Origin: Cellvibrionales bacterium
GTDB lineage: Bacteria; Pseudomonadota; Gammaproteobacteria; Pseudomonadales; JAHEGP01
NCBI GenBank assembly: GCA_024645065.1
Contig: JAHEGP010000001.1
Span: forward strand, 1-43,729
Length of the DNA stretch: 43,729 nt
Direction of reading: 5' to 3'
A program made the translations under genes and the position numbers. Of the stretch, positions 1 to 9,408 are shown one piece after another (the stretch's first letter is position 1; each line of letters starts with the position of its first letter). The notes beneath the pieces were generated by a model. That model worked only from the letters and a program-made list of their open reading frames with translations, was not told where the DNA came from and ran no database searches.

Positions 1-1030
1 AGGCATCGCCCGACAACACGGAGGACGCAACCAGCAGTTGTGAGTCCGCTGTGCTCATAATTGCCGCCAGTATCGCAGCCAGCAGGATTCCGGCCAGGAG
101 CGGGTGAAACAGGGTATTGACCATGGCCATGAACACGGTTTCGGCGTCGGCCAGAGGGGGATGGATGATCGCCGCACCTCCCAATCCTACCGCTATTGCA
201 CCGAGCAGGCACAGGCCTGTCCACAGCATTGCAATGCGGCGGCCCATGGGTATATCTGCGACATCGCGAATCGCCATAAACCTGGCGAGTATATGGGGTT
301 GGCCGAAATACCCCAGTCCCCAGGCCAGGGACGACAGCATAGCCAGATAGTTGATACCACCGCCGGAATCCACCGGGAACAGGGTCTCGAGACCGGCAAC
401 TTTGCCAGCGTCGGGGCCGGGCAAACCACTGAATACCATCAAAGGTACCCATAGCAGAGCCGCCAACATCATCAATCCCTGCAGGACATCGGTCCAAACC
501 ACCGCCAGAAAGCCACCGAAAAAGGTGTAGCCGACAATCGCAACGCCGCCGATCGCAAGCGCGACCTGATAATCGAAACCGTACGCGGTTTCGAACAGCT
601 TGGCGCCGGCGACAAAGCCAGACGCGGTATAGATCAGGTAAAACGCCAGGATCATTGCACCGCAGCACAGGCGCAACAGCTGGCCACAGTCCTCTACCTC
701 CCGGTAAAAATACTCGGGTATGGTCAAGGCATCGCCATGGCTGGCACTGGCGCTGCGCAGGCGCGGGGCCACCAGCAGCCAATTGAGGTATGACCCAAGC
801 AACAGCGCAGCTGCCAGCCACAGCACTTCCAGGCCGGCAAGGTAAGCATATCCGGGTAGGCCGAGCAACAGCCAACCGCTCATGTCCGAGGCACCGGCGC
901 TCAACGCTGCCGCGCCGGGGCCAAGGCTTCTGCCGCCGAGAATATAATCAGAGAGGTCGCGGGTCTTGTGCCAGGCAGTCACGCCAATCCCCAGCACCAG
1001 CAAAAAATACCCGACAAAAGCGATCGTCAT
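1..1030 (-). CDS. putP: Sodium/proline symporter PutP, N-terminal part (runs off the window start)
   Basis: Inner-membrane Na+:solute symporter (SSS family), most like PutP, which imports proline with sodium. I translated it from the ATG at 1030, where an AGGTG ribosome site lies just upstream; about 343 codons are present and the 3' third is missing beyond base 1. Recognisable PutP motifs include LGGRSLGPGAAALSAGASDM followed by SGWLLLGLPGYAY in the first helices, FFGGFLAVVWTD, WGLGYFGQPHILARFMA, and ILAAIMSTADSQLLV near the cut end. These match the PutP subfamily better than pantothenate or glucose members, although substrate cannot be proven from sequence. It is divergent from the protease remnant, and no put operon partner (putA) is visible in the window. 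Confidence 0.9.
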   Translation of the reverse strand, partial: MTIAFVGYFLLVLGIGVTAWHKTRDLSDYILGGRSLGPGAAALSAGASDMSGWLLLGLPGYAYLAGLEVLWLAAALLLGSYLNWLLVAPRLRSASASHGDALTIPEYFYREVEDCGQLLRLCCGAMILAFYLIYTASGFVAGAKLFETAYGFDYQVALAIGGVAIVGYTFFGGFLAVVWTDVLQGLMMLAALLWVPLMVFSGLPGPDAGKVAGLETLFPVDSGGGINYLAMLSSLAWGLGYFGQPHILARFMAIRDVADIPMGRRIAMLWTGLCLLGAIAVGLGGAAIIHPPLADAETVFMAMVNTLFHPLLAGILLAAILAAIMSTADSQLLVASSVLSGDA

Positions 1031-1163
1031 ATCTGCACCTGTGCGTTACCGGGGTCAATCGAGAGTTGGCGGGAGGCTTCGTTTTCAATGATTGCCTTGA
1101 TGCTGGAATAGTATCATAGTGCCTCCCTGCGATTGGCCCCACCAAAACAGCGAGGCAAAAACC

Positions 1164-1601
1164 TTGTTCACTCGATTTATCAGCACCCTTGTCTTGTTGG
1201 CAGGCTTTGGCACCACTCTCCATGCCAGCGACTTCAGTGCAACCTTTGCCAAAGTCAGCGCCACAACCGTCGTGATTCACACCAGGGCCAGTATGGAGCA
1301 GCTAAGCCCCGAAGGCACCCAAACCCGCTCGTCAGAGGGGCTGGGCTCGGGTGTTGTGATCTCCGAGGATGGCAAGATTCTCACCGCCGCCCATGTGGTC
1401 AGTGTGGCCGACGATATCCTGGTGCAATTCAAGAGTGGCAACAGCTACCCTGCCCACGTTGTCAGCATGGCCGCCTGTGCCGACATTGCCTTGCTGCGTC
1501 TCAACGAGCAGCCTCCCACTTTGGAATCAGCTATTTCGGGTGATTCCGGCAGCCTCGAAACCGGAGAAGAAGTCTTTGTTATCGGAGCACCCGAGTTCTG
1601 A
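1164..1601 (+). pseudogene. Truncated periplasmic trypsin-like (DegP/HtrA-type) serine protease
   Basis: The reading frame encodes a signal peptide (FTRFISTLVLLAGFGTTLHA) and the first half of a trypsin-fold protease. The catalytic His motif (TAAHVV) and the catalytic Asp motif (ADIALLRL) are both present. The frame stops directly after GEEVFVIGAPEF, at the point where family members continue with GxPxG and the GNSGGP nucleophile loop. The catalytic Ser and any PDZ domain are therefore missing. Only 74 bases separate the stop from pgm, too few to hold the lost half. I favour a TTG start at 1164 because CGAGG lies 8-12 bases upstream and it places the signal peptide at the N terminus; a GTG at 1119 in the same frame is the alternative. 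It is probably a decayed gene; an intentional inactive fragment is less likely. Confidence 0.65.
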
Positions 1602-1675
1602 CGCAACTGACAACCGTGGCCGGTCTTTGCAGCCGAGGCCGGGTTTGATTTAGCATACGATCAAAAACCAATGGA

Positions 1676-3322
1676 ATGAAACCTGCCATGCATATATCGA
1701 CCTGTAGCACCCGCCCCTTCAAGGACCAGCGCCCTGGCACGTCGGGGCTGCGCAAGAAAGTTGCCACTTTCCAGAGGGACAACTATCTCGAAAATTTCGT
1801 CCAGGCGATCCTGGATAGCCAGCCGGGCCTGAGCGGCGGCAGCCTGGTGCTCGGCGGTGACGGTCGCTACTTCAACCGAGGCGCCATCCAAATCATTCTG
1901 GCTATGGCCGCTGCCAACGGCGTCGCCAGGGTCATCCTTGGCCGGGGGGGCCTGCTATCGACCCCGGCAGCATCCTGCCTGATCCGCAAAAACCAGACCA
2001 ACGGCGGCATCATACTGTCAGCGAGCCATAACCCGGGCGGCCCGGGCCAGGATTTCGGCATAAAGTTCAATACCCCGAACGGCGGGCCGGCACCGGAGGC
2101 GGTGACCGAGGCCATCTATCGCCGCACCAGGGAGATCACCCAGTTCAGAATCCTCGACGCAGAAAGCGTCGACCTCGACAGCATGGGAAGCTGCCAGCTC
2201 GGCGAGATGCTGGTAGATATCATCGACCCGGTGAGTGATTACGCCGAGCTGATGTCCGGGATTTTCGACTTTGACGCTATTCGCGAGCTCTTCGCCAGCG
2301 GGGAGTTTCGCATGCGATTCGATGCGATGCACGCCATTACCGGCCCCTATGCCAGGCAAATTCTGGAGGAGATGCTCGGCGCCGAAGCCGGCACGGTAAT
2401 CAATGGCGTGCCCAGGGAAGACTTTGGCGGTGGCCACCCGGACCCGAACCTGGTGCACGCCCACGAAATTGTCGAATTGACCCGAGGGGTCGATGCCATC
2501 GATTTCGCCGCCGCATCCGACGGCGATGGCGACCGGAATATGATTCTGGGCCGCAATTTTTTCGTCACACCCAGCGACAGCCTTGCCATCATGGCGGCGA
2601 CCGCAACGATGATAAAGGCCTACTCTAACGGTTTGACTGGGGTGGCGCGCTCCATGCCGACCAGCCAGGCGGTCGATCGCGTAGCGCGGGTGCTGGGCTT
2701 CGATTGCTACGAGACGCCAACCGGGTGGAAGTATTTTGGCAACCTGCTCGACTCGAACCGTATTACCCTGTGCGGTGAGGAGAGCTTCGGTTCGGGCTCC
2801 AACCATATTCGCGAGAAAGACGGATTGTGGGCAGTACTTTTCTGGCTCAACCTGCTCGCCATTCGCCGGGTTTCGGTTGCCGATATCGTGCGCCAGCACT
2901 GGCGCGATTACGGACGTAACTACTACACGCGCCATGACTACGAGGGGCTGGACGCCAGGGATGCCGCCGGGGTAGTGCAGCATTTGCAGCAGCAGCTGGA
3001 TCGTCTACCCGGCACCCGATACGGCCATTTCACCGTGGAATTCGCTGACGAGTTCGCCTACACCGACCCGGTGGATGGCACTCATTCGTCGCACCAGGGA
3101 ATTCGAATCGGCTTTAGCAAGGGCTCGCGCATTGTCTTTCGGCTGTCCGGTACCGGAACCGAGGGCGCGACCCTGCGGGTCTACCTGGAAACCTATGAGG
3201 ATAATCCCGATAAACAGGACCTGCCCATCGCAGAGGTCATGGCTCCCCTGGTGGCAATAGCGGAGCAGATCGGGGAGATTGCCAAACGCACCGGCCGCGA
3301 CGGTCCCAGCGTCATCACCTGA
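1676..3322 (+). CDS. pgm: Phosphoglucomutase, alpha-D-glucose-phosphate specific
   Basis: Cytoplasmic enzyme interconverting glucose 1-phosphate and glucose 6-phosphate, linking glycolysis to glycogen and sugar-nucleotide synthesis. The 548-residue length fits the PGM1-type family. Visible motifs in order: the active-site phosphoserine loop SASHNPGG (115-122, Ser117), the Mg2+ loop DGDGDR (282-287), ETPTGWKYF (346-354) and the sugar-binding stretch from CGEES to EKDG (366-383). The usual phosphate-binding C-terminal domain is recognisable as RLSGTGTEGATLRVY. The start at ATG 1676 has only a weak ribosome site, and ATG 1688 is an in-frame alternative. It stands alone on the plus strand after the broken protease gene, with no glg genes nearby. 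Confidence 0.94.
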   Translation: MKPAMHISTCSTRPFKDQRPGTSGLRKKVATFQRDNYLENFVQAILDSQPGLSGGSLVLGGDGRYFNRGAIQIILAMAAANGVARVILGRGGLLSTPAASCLIRKNQTNGGIILSASHNPGGPGQDFGIKFNTPNGGPAPEAVTEAIYRRTREITQFRILDAESVDLDSMGSCQLGEMLVDIIDPVSDYAELMSGIFDFDAIRELFASGEFRMRFDAMHAITGPYARQILEEMLGAEAGTVINGVPREDFGGGHPDPNLVHAHEIVELTRGVDAIDFAAASDGDGDRNMILGRNFFVTPSDSLAIMAATATMIKAYSNGLTGVARSMPTSQAVDRVARVLGFDCYETPTGWKYFGNLLDSNRITLCGEESFGSGSNHIREKDGLWAVLFWLNLLAIRRVSVADIVRQHWRDYGRNYYTRHDYEGLDARDAAGVVQHLQQQLDRLPGTRYGHFTVEFADEFAYTDPVDGTHSSHQGIRIGFSKGSRIVFRLSGTGTEGATLRVYLETYEDNPDKQDLPIAEVMAPLVAIAEQIGEIAKRTGRDGPSVIT

Positions 3323-3478
3323 ACCCCGCGGCCCCGCCTGTTGGCAAACGGCGATCCCGGGCCACTGCGGTAACAAGCTTTTTCCCTGCGATGTTTTGCT
3401 TCTCAACGACTGCGTTTAACGGTAACTTGATGATCGATAGCGACGCTGTGCTTGCACCACGCTGGGGGAGAAATCCTG

Positions 3479-4432
3479 ATGTTCAAACTATTCGAAAACA
3501 TATTTGAGCCTGCCAGGCCCACAGCCGACAGGCTGCCGGAGGACCTGCTCGATGCGGCCATAGACAGGGCGGTTGAGGGAACCGATCCTCGACTGAGGAT
3601 GATGTCGGCTTACGATAGGAAACTACGGGGGCCTGTGGCGCGGGCGGCTCAATATGTGATCAAGCTGGTGGATAGCTTACCCCCACCGGTACTTCTGAGC
3701 GCCACCAGCCTTGGGAACAGCCCGGACCTTGCGACGATTTTTTACTCGTCGGGACGCCTGCAAGGCATCATCCGCAACGACACCGAATTAAAAAGCTTTG
3801 CCAAGTCACGCGCCTTCGACCAGCACGCTGTGAACGCACTGCTGCTGGTTGGTACCCGGGAAAAGCGGACGCTGGGAACTGCCCTGGTTGACGGCAGGAT
3901 GCGAAAGGACGTCGCCCAGACGACCATCGACTTTCATGACCAGCGGTTTATGGCGCCTTCGCCCAGCGAGGCACAGACCCGGGACTTACTCAAGCGCCGG
4001 GCATTCGACCAATTGCTGCTGGTCGCCCTGTCGCGCATTACCAACCAGAGTCAGGAGCGCACCGAATTACAGGCGCACCGGGCAGTGCTCCTGAGCAAGC
4101 TCAAGCTGTTGACTCGCAGCGGAGGTTTCACGCATCAACACGGTCTGGAAGAGCAGGCAGGGTTGCAGGGCAAGATGGAAGCGATTGAACGGCAACTGGC
4201 TGCCCTGGGGCCGGTTGAGGCAGTGATACCAGGCAACCTTGCGATGCTTATTGAAGTGCTCGAGGCTGCTGCTGAGCACTTGTGGATAGAGCCCATCACC
4301 CACTGCATCGACCGCTATTATGTTGTTCACGATCGCCCCGGTCATGCGGCCCCCGCTATCGAATTTATCGAACTGCACGGCACCAACACCGAAGCCAGCC
4401 TGATAAAACTCGTCACCCTGGTGCAGGATTAG
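3479..4432 (+). CDS. Uncharacterised soluble protein, 317 aa
   Basis: I do not recognise the family. The start at ATG 3479 is supported by a GGGGGAG ribosome site about 8 bases upstream; a TTG at 3452 would add nine residues. There is no signal peptide or membrane helix, so a cytoplasmic location is likely. The middle (about 110-190) has two similar segments, SRAFDQHAVNALLLVG and KRRAFDQLLLVALSRI, suggesting paired helices. A region near 190-250 is rich in Leu, Gln and Lys and could form a coiled coil. The C terminus (IEFIELHGTNTEASLIKLV) looks like a closing beta-strand and helix. Codon use resembles the neighbours. It is isolated: pgm lies upstream and the DUF1329 gene converges from downstream. 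Confidence 0.75.
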   Translation: MFKLFENIFEPARPTADRLPEDLLDAAIDRAVEGTDPRLRMMSAYDRKLRGPVARAAQYVIKLVDSLPPPVLLSATSLGNSPDLATIFYSSGRLQGIIRNDTELKSFAKSRAFDQHAVNALLLVGTREKRTLGTALVDGRMRKDVAQTTIDFHDQRFMAPSPSEAQTRDLLKRRAFDQLLLVALSRITNQSQERTELQAHRAVLLSKLKLLTRSGGFTHQHGLEEQAGLQGKMEAIERQLAALGPVEAVIPGNLAMLIEVLEAAAEHLWIEPITHCIDRYYVVHDRPGHAAPAIEFIELHGTNTEASLIKLVTLVQD

Positions 4433-4675
4433 GGAAGAGATCAGGGTTTTCCAGCCGGGTAAAGTAAATGCACGACACGCTGGTTCGATGTTTTCCCAGC
4501 GAGGCCAGCAAATCCTGGTAGGCTGAAAAACCCGGGGCAACAAAAGCAGTTGCAATCAGCTTCGATTATTTCGGCACTGTTTTTTATGCGATAGTGATAT
4601 TACAGCGGAACCCAGGGGCGCCTCGTGCTGAAAGCGCGCTTGTTGGCGGGATTCGAAAACGGCTTGACTCGCGCG

Positions 4676-6034
4676 TTACCTGACATAGTCAAACAGCGCA
4701 TTGGGACTGAATTCGCGGGGGTTGATGTCGTCATTCCACTCGTAGGGCAACAGGGAGTTGTTGATGTCTGTGACGAAGAAGCGGCCCGTTTTGATGTTGT
4801 AATGGGCAATGACGCCAGTAAATGTTACCGGTACATTATAGAAATTGACGGTGTGAGCTTCGGCATGGAATACCAGCTTGCCATCCGAGTCATATTTTTC
4901 ACTGAGTACAATTTGCCAGGTATCTTCATCAAGGTAAAAAATTCGCTTAGCGTAAGTCGCCTTAGTGTCAGCTTTTACAGTGGCAATAACTTTCCAGACT
5001 CTGTGTAATTCGTAGCGAGTATATTCCTGGTTGAGATGGTGCTTATCGATCAGGTCCTCATAGTCCAGGTCGCTACCCTTTTGCCGGTAAGCGTTGTAGG
5101 GGACGAGTAGCTCCTGGCGGCCTGCCAGTTCCCAGTTGTAGAGTTCAGGCGAACCGCGGTACATGTCTGTGTCATCGAAGTTGACTATGCCGTCTGAGCC
5201 AGGATTCGGGGTGTCCAGTTGGGCACGAGGAAGACGTACAACACGCTTTAATTTTGGAGCGTAGGCCCAGCGAATGCGTTCATAGCGCGTATAGTCGTAA
5301 CTTTCGTAAAACAATGAGCCCCCACCACTAAGCCGCCCCGGAGAGAGGAACTTCTGCTTGACGGCTGCCATCGCCCTGCGAAACTCAGGCAACTGGCTGA
5401 TTTCAGCATCGGATTTCAGGGCGCCGTCGTACTCGGGGGAGGCATAGGGGAAGGCAATATCTTCGAGCAATATGGTGGGACGATAGCTGCCACGGGAGGT
5501 GACTGCCACCCATGATGTCTCTCTATTCAAGTGAATGCCGCGCCAGCGCAGCAGGTGGTTCCAAATCGCTTGCAAGCCGTTTTCGGGAATTGGAAAGGGG
5601 GAGGTTATGCGGGCATTTCGAATGCCGGACTTTTCACCGGCAGTAATCAGCTCGGCATGCTCGCGGTTGTACTGAAGAGCCTCATAAACAAATTCAGGGT
5701 AGGAGGCGCTGCGCCGGCTGGTATAAACAGGAATCTGGAAACTGTCGGGAAACCTTGTCAGCATTGCGCGCTGTCCGTCGCTCAACACAGCAGTATAGGT
5801 TGCCATATTTGCGGCGGTTACAGCGTAAAGTTGATTATCCCCGGGATAGGGGTCTGATACCCTGTCGTCTGACAGCGCCTTGCGCTGCAGTCCGCCGGTC
5901 CAGGCGGGGATGGTGCCTTCAGCATTGCCGGCTACAATGCCACCCATGGGGTTCAGTTCCTCAGCCCCGGACTGAGACGCCGTCAGAGCAAGGGTAATGA
6001 TCAAAGGATAGAACCAGCTGCGCAAAGTGTTCAT
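4676..6034 (-). CDS. DUF1329 periplasmic protein
   Basis: Member of the DUF1329 family, about 450-residue secreted proteins with a fold related to the LolA/LppX lipoprotein carriers. Start at ATG 6034 gives a clear signal peptide (MNTLRSWFYPLIITLALTAS, then QSGAEE). The mature start ELNPMGGIVAGNAEGTIPAWTGGL and the closing INPREFSPNALFDYVR are typical family features. The gene begins 16 bases after the stop of the DUF1302 gene, so the two are very likely co-transcribed. DUF1302/DUF1329 pairs are a recurrent proteobacterial combination, often linked to lipid, sterol or other hydrophobic-compound loci; the biochemical role is unsettled. An in-frame Met at 6061 would overlap the upstream gene and is less likely, because it would bury the signal peptide. 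Confidence 0.88.
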   Translation of the reverse strand: MNTLRSWFYPLIITLALTASQSGAEELNPMGGIVAGNAEGTIPAWTGGLQRKALSDDRVSDPYPGDNQLYAVTAANMATYTAVLSDGQRAMLTRFPDSFQIPVYTSRRSASYPEFVYEALQYNREHAELITAGEKSGIRNARITSPFPIPENGLQAIWNHLLRWRGIHLNRETSWVAVTSRGSYRPTILLEDIAFPYASPEYDGALKSDAEISQLPEFRRAMAAVKQKFLSPGRLSGGGSLFYESYDYTRYERIRWAYAPKLKRVVRLPRAQLDTPNPGSDGIVNFDDTDMYRGSPELYNWELAGRQELLVPYNAYRQKGSDLDYEDLIDKHHLNQEYTRYELHRVWKVIATVKADTKATYAKRIFYLDEDTWQIVLSEKYDSDGKLVFHAEAHTVNFYNVPVTFTGVIAHYNIKTGRFFVTDINNSLLPYEWNDDINPREFSPNALFDYVR

Positions 6035-6050
6035 ATTGTTAAGCCCAATC

Positions 6051-8087
6051 CTAGAATTCATACTTGAACACAAGATCGAGGTAGTCCCGATCATTGATCA
6101 GGTTATTCACCCCGGCACCCCAGAACGTCGCGTAGGACACATCCACGCTGGCGCTGCCCAGGAAGCTGGTCTTTAAACCCACCCGAATTTCCTTGCGCCC
6201 CTCGATAAACTGGCCAAGGGGTGCATAACCATCGACATCGTCCCTGAAAATCAATCGCGGAGCGACGTCAAACGCACCGAATACCCCGCTCCATAGGGCG
6301 CCAGCGAACACCCGATAGCCCCAGGCGTTTTCACCGACGTAGGCGAATTCCGACGCATCACACTCTGCAAACTGGGTTCCAGGCACCGCTAACAGGGTCA
6401 CTTCTTCGCGCGGAGCTCGCTGGTCCGGCCGGGCTGCACAGAAAGCGCTGCTATCCGGCTTCCCCGGGATATCACGAATATGCAGCCAGCTGGCCTCAAC
6501 GCCTATTGACCAGCTGTCTGCACCGAGTAAGCCCGGCGGCAACAACTGAATGGCGCTGAAGGTTGTTTGCACCGTATCGCGGTAGATGACCAGATCATCT
6601 ACAAGCGCGTCCCTGAACTCCAGCGGAGCGCAGGGCACTGATACGCCGCCGACATCAACCGTGTCGCCATCGTTGCATTGCGGTGCTGATACGGTGGGAT
6701 TGCCAATATTCCAGAGAATCTGGGAGGGGTGTACCTGCAGGGGAAAGTCCTGCTGGTAGATGACTTCTCCGGCCAGTGCCGTACCCGTACCAATGCTCGT
6801 GGTGCTAAAACTGAGCCCATAAAGATTGACCTTGTCTTCCGGGTAGTACAATTGCAATGCCCCGGTGCGCACTGGCCAGTGCAACGCCAGATTTGCAGCG
6901 ATGCCGGGGCAGGTGGTGGCGTCACATTTGCCGTTTGCCGCCAGCTCCTGGGCAATCGCACGCGTGCCCTCAGCGGTATAGGGCGTTGGCATGGCGTTGC
7001 CAAACTGCGGATCGGTAAAGCCCGTTTCAGCGAGCGCCGGGTAGTTCGCGAGTCGAATTCCGGTAATGGGAAAGTGGGACGTATAACGGGCAAAATGAAA
7101 GGCCAACTTGGTGTCATTGAGCTGCGGCAGGATACTACGGACGGTAAAGCCCCAGTCGCCACGGGTATTGCTATCGGGTTCATCAGGCTCCAGTACGGCT
7201 AGGGCCTGGAATGCATTAGTCTGGCAATCGAAGGTTTGAGGTCCAGCGCCGCCATTCATGCCTGCGCAGTCTCCCGGCAGACCCAGTGCAGCAAAAACAT
7301 CAGTGGCTCCACGGTCATTGGAACCCTTGGTCAGGAAATAATTCCTGCCATTGTAGGTATCGATACCCTCGGCGGGATCCAGGCCGGACAAATAGGTACC
7401 CACCGAATTGAGATCAGTGGGCTCCCAGCCGAGTTGATAAAACGCCTCCACGCTGACCAGGGGCGTGACCGCTATCAACCCCCACAACATGTTTTGCCCA
7501 ATCAGTAAATCGCTGGGGTCGGCACCAGGGCGAGTCACCAGCGGGGCGTTGAGGGGGTTCATGGCCTTTGCCCCCTGAAAGAAAATGGCCTCCCCCCAGT
7601 TGACGGTCTGCTTGCCCAGTCGCAACCGAGTCGGCATGTCGCCAATCATGAACTCCGCACTTAAATACGCTTCCTGGAAATCGGCGTCGCGCGCCACGTC
7701 CTCTTTGGCCTCGTCGCTCAGGTCCACAAAATCCCGGCTGCCATGGGAATTCTCGAAATCGTAGAAGCCATAACCGCGGGCGAAAAATCCGAAGTTTTTC
7801 CAGTTAACCGCGACTTGGGGTTTCAACATGACCATGTTGGCTACAATGCCTCGGTCGTAATTGAGGTTACCTTCATCGCTATTGAGGTTGTAAGTACCGC
7901 CGTTGGAAGCGCCAATAATGGAGCTGTCCCGGTCTTCCAGCCGAAATCGCATGCCATAGGTCAGCTCGAGGTTGAAATAGCCCGACACCTCACCGCTGCG
8001 GAAAGTTTGCGCGCTGGCAGGGATTGCATGTATTAAAACCAGGTAACCCAGAAACCCTAAAACGACCCTTGATTGTCGACGTCGCAT
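6051..8087 (-). CDS. DUF1302 outer-membrane beta-barrel protein
   Basis: Large DUF1302 protein of 678 residues, predicted to be an outer-membrane beta-barrel. The ATG at 8087 (AAGG ribosome site about 10 bases upstream) gives a signal peptide ending near IHAIPASAQ; a GTG at 8090 immediately precedes it. The mature protein opens with short amphipathic strands (GYFNLELTYGMRFRLEDRD), continues with alternating aromatic strands, and ends LDLVFKYEF, with the C-terminal Phe typical of BAM-assembled barrels. Two or more Cys pairs occur in long loops. It precedes the DUF1329 gene by 16 bases. It is likely a pore or surface partner for the periplasmic DUF1329 protein; this pairing is known from other genomes, the function here is inferred. 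Confidence 0.88.
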   Translation of the reverse strand: MRRRQSRVVLGFLGYLVLIHAIPASAQTFRSGEVSGYFNLELTYGMRFRLEDRDSSIIGASNGGTYNLNSDEGNLNYDRGIVANMVMLKPQVAVNWKNFGFFARGYGFYDFENSHGSRDFVDLSDEAKEDVARDADFQEAYLSAEFMIGDMPTRLRLGKQTVNWGEAIFFQGAKAMNPLNAPLVTRPGADPSDLLIGQNMLWGLIAVTPLVSVEAFYQLGWEPTDLNSVGTYLSGLDPAEGIDTYNGRNYFLTKGSNDRGATDVFAALGLPGDCAGMNGGAGPQTFDCQTNAFQALAVLEPDEPDSNTRGDWGFTVRSILPQLNDTKLAFHFARYTSHFPITGIRLANYPALAETGFTDPQFGNAMPTPYTAEGTRAIAQELAANGKCDATTCPGIAANLALHWPVRTGALQLYYPEDKVNLYGLSFSTTSIGTGTALAGEVIYQQDFPLQVHPSQILWNIGNPTVSAPQCNDGDTVDVGGVSVPCAPLEFRDALVDDLVIYRDTVQTTFSAIQLLPPGLLGADSWSIGVEASWLHIRDIPGKPDSSAFCAARPDQRAPREEVTLLAVPGTQFAECDASEFAYVGENAWGYRVFAGALWSGVFGAFDVAPRLIFRDDVDGYAPLGQFIEGRKEIRVGLKTSFLGSASVDVSYATFWGAGVNNLINDRDYLDLVFKYEF

Positions 8088-8109
8088 CACTTTCAGCCTT
8101 ATTCAAATA

Positions 8110-8138
8110 ATTATTGCTGTAGCAGAGACTGGGATCAA
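8110..8138 (-). promoter_or_regulatory. Candidate sigma70 promoter of the DUF1302-DUF1329 pair
   Basis: On the minus strand TTGATC (8133-8138) and AATAAT (8110-8115) are separated by exactly 17 bases, about 20 bases before the DUF1302 start. This would let the pair be transcribed separately from the SMP-30-like gene 190 bases upstream. Prediction by eye only. Confidence 0.45.
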
Positions 8139-8280
8139 TGTATCAACTTATTCGTGCGACGAAAAGACCTTAACCCGGGAAATGTGACAACGAGGCGCCG
8201 CAAACGCAGCGGGGCATGCCAACAACCTCGAATCGGCCACGGACTGCCCGCAAGGAGAAACCGGAGGGGGCCGCCTGAAT

Positions 8281-9354
8281 TCAGATCGACTGGCTTTTCA
8301 CGACCGCAATAACATTGTTGAGCAAGCTGCCAATATAAAGATAGCCCGGCGTTTCCAGCACCCCGGTCACCGTATGCACCTGGCCGGACGGATCCTGCAG
8401 ACTGGCGCGAATATCACCCTGGTCGTCGAATGCAACGGCATGCCCATAAAATCTGGCACTGGGTCGCATAAATTCTGGCAGGCGCTGCGCGACCTTGCGC
8501 CAGAGTGGGTATGGCGCCAGGCGATCGAGCAGCGGGTTGCGGGGGGACACCAGACCGAGCCAGTACTTTCCATCCAGGCCCCGGCTGAGGTTGTCGGGAA
8601 AACCCGGCAGGTTTTCAAGGACAATTTCCCTTTGCCCTTTTTTCTCACCCTCGAGCCAGATGCGCCAGACACGATAAGCGCCGGTTTCCGCCAACAGCAC
8701 ACTGCGCTCATCGTGGGCCAGTGCCACCCCGTTGGCAAAACTGAAACCGCCTGCAATGACCTCAGCGGTTTTCCGGGCAGGATCAAACACCAGTAAACGA
8801 CCATGGCCGCCGTGCTCCATCAAATCGAGCAGGCTGGCCGGGTAGGTGCCACCGTTTTCCCTGGCGCCAAACTTACGACTGGCTTCGGAGAAATAAATTT
8901 TTCCATCGCTGGCGACATCGAGGTTGTTGGCATAAACCAGGGGTTTGCCCTCAACCTGATCGAGCAGTACAGACGCCGCACCGCTTTGCCGATCTATTTC
9001 CAGCAGCCCGCGATAGGCGTCTGCTGCATACAACTGCTGCTGCGGGCCGATGGCGAGACCAAGAACGCGCCCCTCCACCTGGCCCAGTGTGACCACGGCA
9101 TCCCCCTCGATCCTGAGTATTTCGCCGTCGGCCAACGCCGTATAGAGTACCCCGTCGCTATCAGCGACGATGTCCTCGGGGCCATGGCCGGTAGTCATTT
9201 CGATGTGCGTCGCCTCGCCCAGTCTCCGGTTGGGTTTAAATGCCCCCACGTACCCCTCATCGACAGGAGCTTGCCAGCCAACCGGATCGATCGCCACCGG
9301 CCAGCACAGGAAATAGCCAACCGCTACAAGCAGAAAACCCGTAAGAAAACGCAT
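8281..9354 (-). CDS. Strictosidine synthase/SMP-30-like six-bladed beta-propeller, membrane anchored
   Basis: A 357-residue protein with an N-terminal hydrophobic anchor (MRFLTGFLLVAVGYFLCWPV) and a beta-propeller of the strictosidine synthase-like/APMAP type. Family marks include GPEDIVADSDGVLYTALADG, the metal-site segment YANNLDVASDGKIYFSEAS, FANGVALAHDERSVLLAETG and LPGFPDNLSRGLDGKYWLGL. Relatives include lactonases, arylesterases and the animal protein APMAP; real strictosidine synthesis is not expected in bacteria. It lies 54 bases after the hxlR gene on the same strand and 190 bases before DUF1302, so it may belong to a regulated cluster handling a lactone, ester or other hydrophobic compound. 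Substrate unknown. Confidence 0.85.
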   Translation of the reverse strand: MRFLTGFLLVAVGYFLCWPVAIDPVGWQAPVDEGYVGAFKPNRRLGEATHIEMTTGHGPEDIVADSDGVLYTALADGEILRIEGDAVVTLGQVEGRVLGLAIGPQQQLYAADAYRGLLEIDRQSGAASVLLDQVEGKPLVYANNLDVASDGKIYFSEASRKFGARENGGTYPASLLDLMEHGGHGRLLVFDPARKTAEVIAGGFSFANGVALAHDERSVLLAETGAYRVWRIWLEGEKKGQREIVLENLPGFPDNLSRGLDGKYWLGLVSPRNPLLDRLAPYPLWRKVAQRLPEFMRPSARFYGHAVAFDDQGDIRASLQDPSGQVHTVTGVLETPGYLYIGSLLNNVIAVVKSQSI

Positions 9355-9408
9355 CGACGCTGCCCGCAGGTAATTATTTGATCAGCAAGAAATTCACCAG
9401 GCCCCTGC

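Noticed and set aside
2018..2983. 321-codon minus-strand ORF opposite pgm
   Set aside because: pgm has intact catalytic motifs; the opposite frame has none.
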